From Marthasterias glacialis (Eukaryota; Echinodermata; Asteroidea; Forcipulatida; Asteriidae), in NCBI GenBank assembly GCA_911728455.2, contig OU452228.1:18096224-18160223 (forward strand): DNA of 64,000 nucleotides, in the 5' to 3' direction. The notes under the pieces were generated by a model. It was not told the origin of the DNA. It was given only the letters and a program-made list of their open reading frames with translations, and made no database searches. The position numbers and the translations under genes are program-made. This document shows, in pieces, positions 59,726 through 64,000 of the stretch. Every line of letters starts with the position of its first letter. Positions within the stretch are counted from its first letter, which is position 1.

Positions 59726-60386
59726 TCTACCGTTACATGTTGTTTTCTCGAAAGTGAGTAACTTACTATCCGTGGGTAGTTTTAGGATAACAGGCTAGAC
59801 TGAACTTTAAGTTCCATAGGTAACATTAATGGAGTCTGTAATGTGATTTTGTGGAAAGAAATCCACACTTATGATGGAAATAATCTTTATTAAACAACTC
59901 CAGAAGCTGGAAACCCCGGAGATATTCAATTTAAGAGAAAAGGTAACCTTTGCGTGGAACCCCTTGAGAGTTTGTTTAATGTTTGGAAACAAAGTGAGAG
60001 GGGACTTAGCGAGTAGGACACCCTTTACAAAATGTCAGAACACCTGATGCGTGAATGGTGTCACACCCGTCCACCCCCGTATAGGTGAATGAGTTAACCT
60101 CGACGACGACATCTTCGTCATCAGATCATTTTTTGTCGTCATCATGGTCGTGTGATCCTGCAAAATAAGAACGTAGCCTTTCCATGAACGCCCTATCGTC
60201 CCCCACGTTGTTTTCGGTCTCGCTCATGCTTGTTCCGAAGTGTTCTCCTGATGCGATATAATCACTGTCATCTCCCTATCCCCATCGTGTGCCTTCCCTT
60301 CTTCGTGGTTGCCACTCTTTGACAGTCTTTTATCTTCCTACATTAATCTCACAGCCAAATTTGACTGTTAATACTTGATGTCTAGC
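59726..60386. other. Unassigned sequence
   Basis: No gene or repeat recognised. CGACGACGACATCTTCGTCATCAGATC around 60098 is mildly simple sequence. Confidence 0.4.
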
Positions 60387-60698
60387 CAGATGCGCACCTA
60401 AGGGAGGGGCACGGGAGACACATGCCCCAATTGATATCCGTGCCCCCAATTTGAAATCTTGACTTTTGAGATTAAATTTACCAGAACGAAATGTTACATT
60501 ATTTGGACAAACTTTACGTAGTCAGTGTATTTGTTTTAACCTCCACGTCAGATTGTCTTATAAGAGAAAGCAAATGACACAAGAGCGCTTGAAAGAAGCT
60601 TGTTTAAGAAAAATGCAAACGGAAACTACAGTTTTAATCGGCCAGAAATGGTGCACCCCCTTGTGCTCTCCTAAAATTATATCCTGGTCTTGTCGCTG
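60387..60698. mobile_element. CAGTGGCGTA family, subfamily B copy (diverged)
   Basis: It starts CAGATGCGCACCTAAGGG and ends TGGTCTTGTCGCTG. It contains AATTGATATCCGTGCCCCCA, GAAATCTTGACTTTTGAGAT, AAGCTTGTTTAAGAAAAATG and AAACGGAAACTACAGTTTTA. A 50-bp block around 60545-60590 duplicates or replaces part of the consensus. The frame at 60466-60723 is a translation of the element. Confidence 0.6.
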
Positions 60699-62164
60699 TA
60701 TTAATGATTGCATTGTGTATTAAAAACATTTACAAAAAATAAAAACTATCAGAATCGAAGAACGCTATCGGAGCTTGTTTTACCATAACAACTGCCCCGA
60801 ATCATAATCACCCACGGGTAGCCCCCACCCCTCCCCCATCTCCTCGAATACGTGCAGACAGACCTTCGCATGGTACTTGAACAGTAAACAAACGCTTAAA
60901 CCACGATCTCGCCGGGCATCAGTATGCACATATGCGATGTCCCTACGGGTTTTAGTTAGGAGACTCGCTTACACACCCACGGTTGGCTTATTATAAGTGT
61001 CCAGGGAGTTTTTTTCTTCACTTTTTCCCTCTTTTTTATGTGCTTATTTCCACTGACCCAACGATGTTCACTTCATCCCTGAAAGCAAAAATCTAAAATT
61101 TGAAAGACTGGAAGGATTTCTTTTAAGCCAGCCTGGAGGTAAAGGGGGCTTTAATGCAAATGATACAGGAATGCTAGGGTGGAGGGACGTCTTAAAAGTA
61201 GACATCACCTTAAATTTAAGTTTGAAACTATAAGACACGCATGAAGAGGTAAACTGCACTTCCTTCAATCCATCTGGTCAACAATTGAAATGCGTGTAGA
61301 TATATTTTATCAGCAGGACGGAATTCTGAGAAGAAGAAAAATAGACAATCGATTCAGTTTCCAGTGTGGATTCCCAGAAGGCAGTTCTTAAACCCTCAGT
61401 GCAAGATGAAAGAGTTTTGTTCACTATAGGGACACAACCCTTGCACCATATCACTCAGCTGACGTCCGTCCATGAACGAACGAACGAACGAACGAAGAAA
61501 GACGTCTCGACCCCAAAGAAAACCAGTTGACTTTAGAGTGGCACGCTAGTGACGTCATCAACCGTTTACTTTTGAACTTCGGCTCTTAACTGACGCAATT
61601 TAAACGGACCGGTAAGGTTATCATCATGCGTTGATTGTCGCTCAGGTTACGGTTCGTAATTAGTCCCAGAACTACAGTTATCTTATGTGACTAGATGAGG
61701 ATCACGTGTTCAAGATGCCCCCCCCCCCACCACATCCTTGGAACGTATAGTCTAACACGTGCGTCCTAAAATGAGAAGGTCGACTTTAACTCGTACAATT
61801 TCAACCATCCATTATTATAAGCCACTAATTAGGCCGTGTCGGAATCGTATAGAAGCTGCGGTTTGACCGTCGCGCGAACAAGCCGGTGGAGGATCCTGTA
61901 GCACAGCAGTACTTCGGTCACTTCAAGACTTTATAGCCTGCAATCTCGGCACCAAGCAGTAGCAGACTCGGCCCCCACAAACTCCGCACATGGCAAACTC
62001 GGTACCCAAAGACTCGGCACATGCACACTAATACAAATTAATTTGGCACCCAGTCCAAAGGATGTTCCACGTCTGCGCTGAGTATTCAAAATGGAAGAAT
62101 TACTTTTGCACATTTCACCTAACGCGTGATCACCACAATAATCTTGGTTGTGCCTTTTGGAGAG
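60699..62164. other. Unassigned sequence
   Basis: No supported gene. Contains an ACGA tetranucleotide run at 61478-61495, a C run at 61720-61728, and tandem-like CTCGGCAC/CTCCGCAC phrases with CAAACTCGG at 61945-62030. TTAGGCCGTGTCGGAATCGT at about 61829 is one arm of the GGCTACGG hairpin family. Confidence 0.4.
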
Positions 62165-62363
62165 CAGCGAAGTAGTCAGGATTTTTAACTGCGGGGGGGG
62201 GGGGACACGGGGTCTTTGATTTTTCTTTGGGGGCCGGTACCATGTTGTTTATTGACTTACATGCACTTACATTTTTTTTTTTTTGGGGGGGGGGGCATCT
62301 GGGGGCACTGGTAATTTGTCGGGGCGCGTGCCCCCTGCCCCCCCCCCCTTGGCTACGCTGCTG
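62165..62363. mobile_element. CAGTGGCGTA family, subfamily A copy
   Basis: It starts CAGCGAAGTAGTCAGGATTT and ends CTTGGCTACGCTGCTG, a clear inverted pair. The interior contains long G runs, CCGGTACCATGTTGTTTATT and GGCACTGGTAATTTGTCGGG, shared with the 3513 copy. Frames on both strands here are repeat translations. Confidence 0.6.
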
Positions 62364-63810
62364 TTTGGGCGTCAATGTCACTGTGTTGTACAGTGTAGTG
62401 CGAATTATAGAACTTTCTTTTACAACGTCACAGCCGCGAGTTTTGCCGACCTTGCAAAGAACACAATAGTTTGTTATTTGACCATTAATACTATCATTTA
62501 TTAATACCCATAATTTATGATTTATAAATATATAGGCCCCTACCACCCAAAACAAAAAAAAAGGTTTACACTTCATAAAAAAGTTTTTTTTCACTAAAAA
62601 GGACATTTTTCCCAAGCCAGTTTATACAGTAAATGAGACTCAAGGCCTCCCGTACAACAAAGTGTTCAATGTTTGCAAACAGAAGAAAGAATGGTCTCTT
62701 ATTGACTCGAACTCGCAAAATAGTGAGCATGGAACAGTCGCTGCGTGTGACATGAGTGCAAGGAGTCAATAGGAAAAAGTGTCATTTATTTTTTTTTCTC
62801 TCTAAGGGGGGGGGGGGTAAAATGTAGTTCTAAGCAATTTGACATCAGTGAAATGCCTATAGCGGGGAAAATAAACTTCACAATCAAATAAAATATTCAA
62901 TTATGTTAACTTGGAACGTCTTGTATTTATTTTCTCTGCGTTTTGATGCACGCAAGGTAGTAATAGGTGTGAATGACTAATTATCGTTCGGAATGATTAT
63001 CAATGTAAATATCTTTCACTAAGAGTTAAACATCTTTCACTAAGATTTTAAGACATTTAACTAAATTAATTACCCAATGAAATTGAAACGACGAAGATGT
63101 AATGAGAAGTACCAATCTTTTAATGCATGATCTGTATTTTCTATATGCAACAGTGTACTAACATGTTTATAATGTAAAATAGTGAAATTTCATTCTCTCG
63201 CCCGAGTGGTGTCAGTTTGGCATTACCCTTTTCGAGTGAAGTTAGAGGGAACTTCACTATGATTCAAGTTACAAAAAATACCCGTCTTTAAATGTATAAA
63301 TAGTTGTCCGCTGTATGTCTTTGGTTTGGCGGACAAAACGATTGTTTTTCACTCTTTTACATGAAGAGAGTTGCTTTGGAAAATATAGATTACATTCGCC
63401 AAGTAAATAGACTCTTGTAATGCTTAAGAACAAAGTAATAATTTTAACATAAAAGTAATTAAAAACTATGACGTCATTGAAACGAAACATCGGTCAGAGA
63501 CACCAATTAATGCTATGTTGTTATGAGACCAAAGTAGACTTTATCCGCTGGGGAGCTGCTAGGAGTAGCATTTTTATCCTCAACAAAAATTAATGACCAA
63601 AAATAGTAATATGATCCATGTTAAATGAATTGCACTGGACATTGTGGGATTGTTTATTTTAGTTAAATTTAACTTGATCTCATCAGGTAGGTAAGATTAT
63701 GTGAAAGACAAAATTAGTGCAATTTGTGGGTGGACAAAGCCAAATTGACTAGAATGGGAAAAATTATCTAGCCCTATGATGGCGGTTACCCTATTGTCAA
63801 TGTATTGTCA
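62364..63810. other. Unassigned sequence
   Basis: AT-rich. T and G runs lie at 62783-62818. Frames at 62566-62769 and 63269-63490 are unrecognised. Confidence 0.4.
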
Positions 63811-63931
63811 CAGAGGCATTGCTTTTCAGTGGGGGTGGGGCGGCCCAGGTTAGTGTTTTTGTGTGTACATTTTATTTAGGTGGGGCACGGGGGGCACTGG
63901 AAATTTGTGGAGGCACGTGCCGCTGCCAGTG
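63811..63931. mobile_element. CAGTGGCGTA family, subfamily A fragment
   Basis: It contains CAGAGGCATTGCTTTTCAGT followed by G-rich text, then GGCACGGGGGGCACTGGAAA and TTTGTGGAGGCACGTGCC, and ends CGCTGCCAGTG. The interior is shortened relative to the 3513 and 62165 copies. Confidence 0.5.
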
Positions 63932-64000
63932 TTCTTTACTTCATTACAGTGATTTACATTGCAAACAAAATCACCGGGTGTCTACATCGTCGTCTGACGC

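Noticed and set aside
62130-62615. 161-codon minus-strand frame
   Set aside because: It runs through a G-tract MITE; Gly/Pro-rich text comes from homopolymer runs.

Overview
This window looks like gene-poor nuclear DNA from a marine invertebrate deuterostome, most likely an echinoderm and possibly a sea star. The grounds are its AT-rich, non-operonic layout, dense microsatellites and small inverted-repeat (MITE-like) elements, CR1/L2-type non-LTR retrotransposons ending in a GCGC(T)ATATAA-like 3' tail with ATT repeats, and tRNA-related retroposons of a type I associate with such genomes. The species is inferred from general knowledge, not from a search. I see no bacterial operons, CRISPR arrays, rRNA genes or convincing functional tRNA genes.

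Only one convincing host gene is present: an intronless 260-codon gene on the minus strand (13567-14349) for a small pleckstrin-homology (PH) domain protein with an acidic serine-rich tail. Upstream on its own strand are a TATA box (about 110 bp before the ATG) and two perfect AP-1 consensus sites, which suggests an inducible promoter. Its ORF is GC-rich against AT-rich surroundings. The roughly 1.5 kb beyond its stop may be 3' UTR.

The other recognisable coding DNA is retrotransposon. A CR1/L2-like LINE (54367-56969, minus strand) has lost its 5' end within the endonuclease domain. It keeps a near-complete reverse transcriptase and C-terminal region in one frame broken by a single TGA, and it is bracketed by a 20-bp target-site duplication. 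A short LINE 3' fragment lies at about 59373-59725, and a possible LINE 3' end at about 50885-51055.

The rest is a mosaic of small non-autonomous DNA elements. They include: (1) a CAGTGGCGTA-ended, G-tract-rich family with at least ten full or partial copies, some flanked by direct repeats of about 7 bp; (2) TTAA-flanked MITEs (1299-1672 and a second family with four copies); (3) a GGGCCCAATTTCATAG-ended family, including three copies in a row at 52.2-52.85 kb; (4) a GGCTACGGCTACGG hairpin family; (5) a GATCGATC-rich inverted-repeat element; (6) a piggyBac-like TTAACCCTATCA element. At least three places show one element inserted into another (38.0-38.6, 40.5-41.1 and 45.4-46.5 kb), so relative insertion order can be read.

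Tandem repeats are also prominent: a very homogeneous 32-bp minisatellite (33388-34047) inside an apparent inverted-repeat element, a 190-bp AG run followed by a GTT run (29.2-29.5 kb), CAA-, TCA/TCG- and CTT-type arrays, a three-unit repeat of about 168 bp, and a 0.5-kb tandem duplication (41.2-42.1 kb). Long stretches between these contain nothing I can assign. Exons of large split genes could be missed there, because short exons cannot be recognised reliably by eye.
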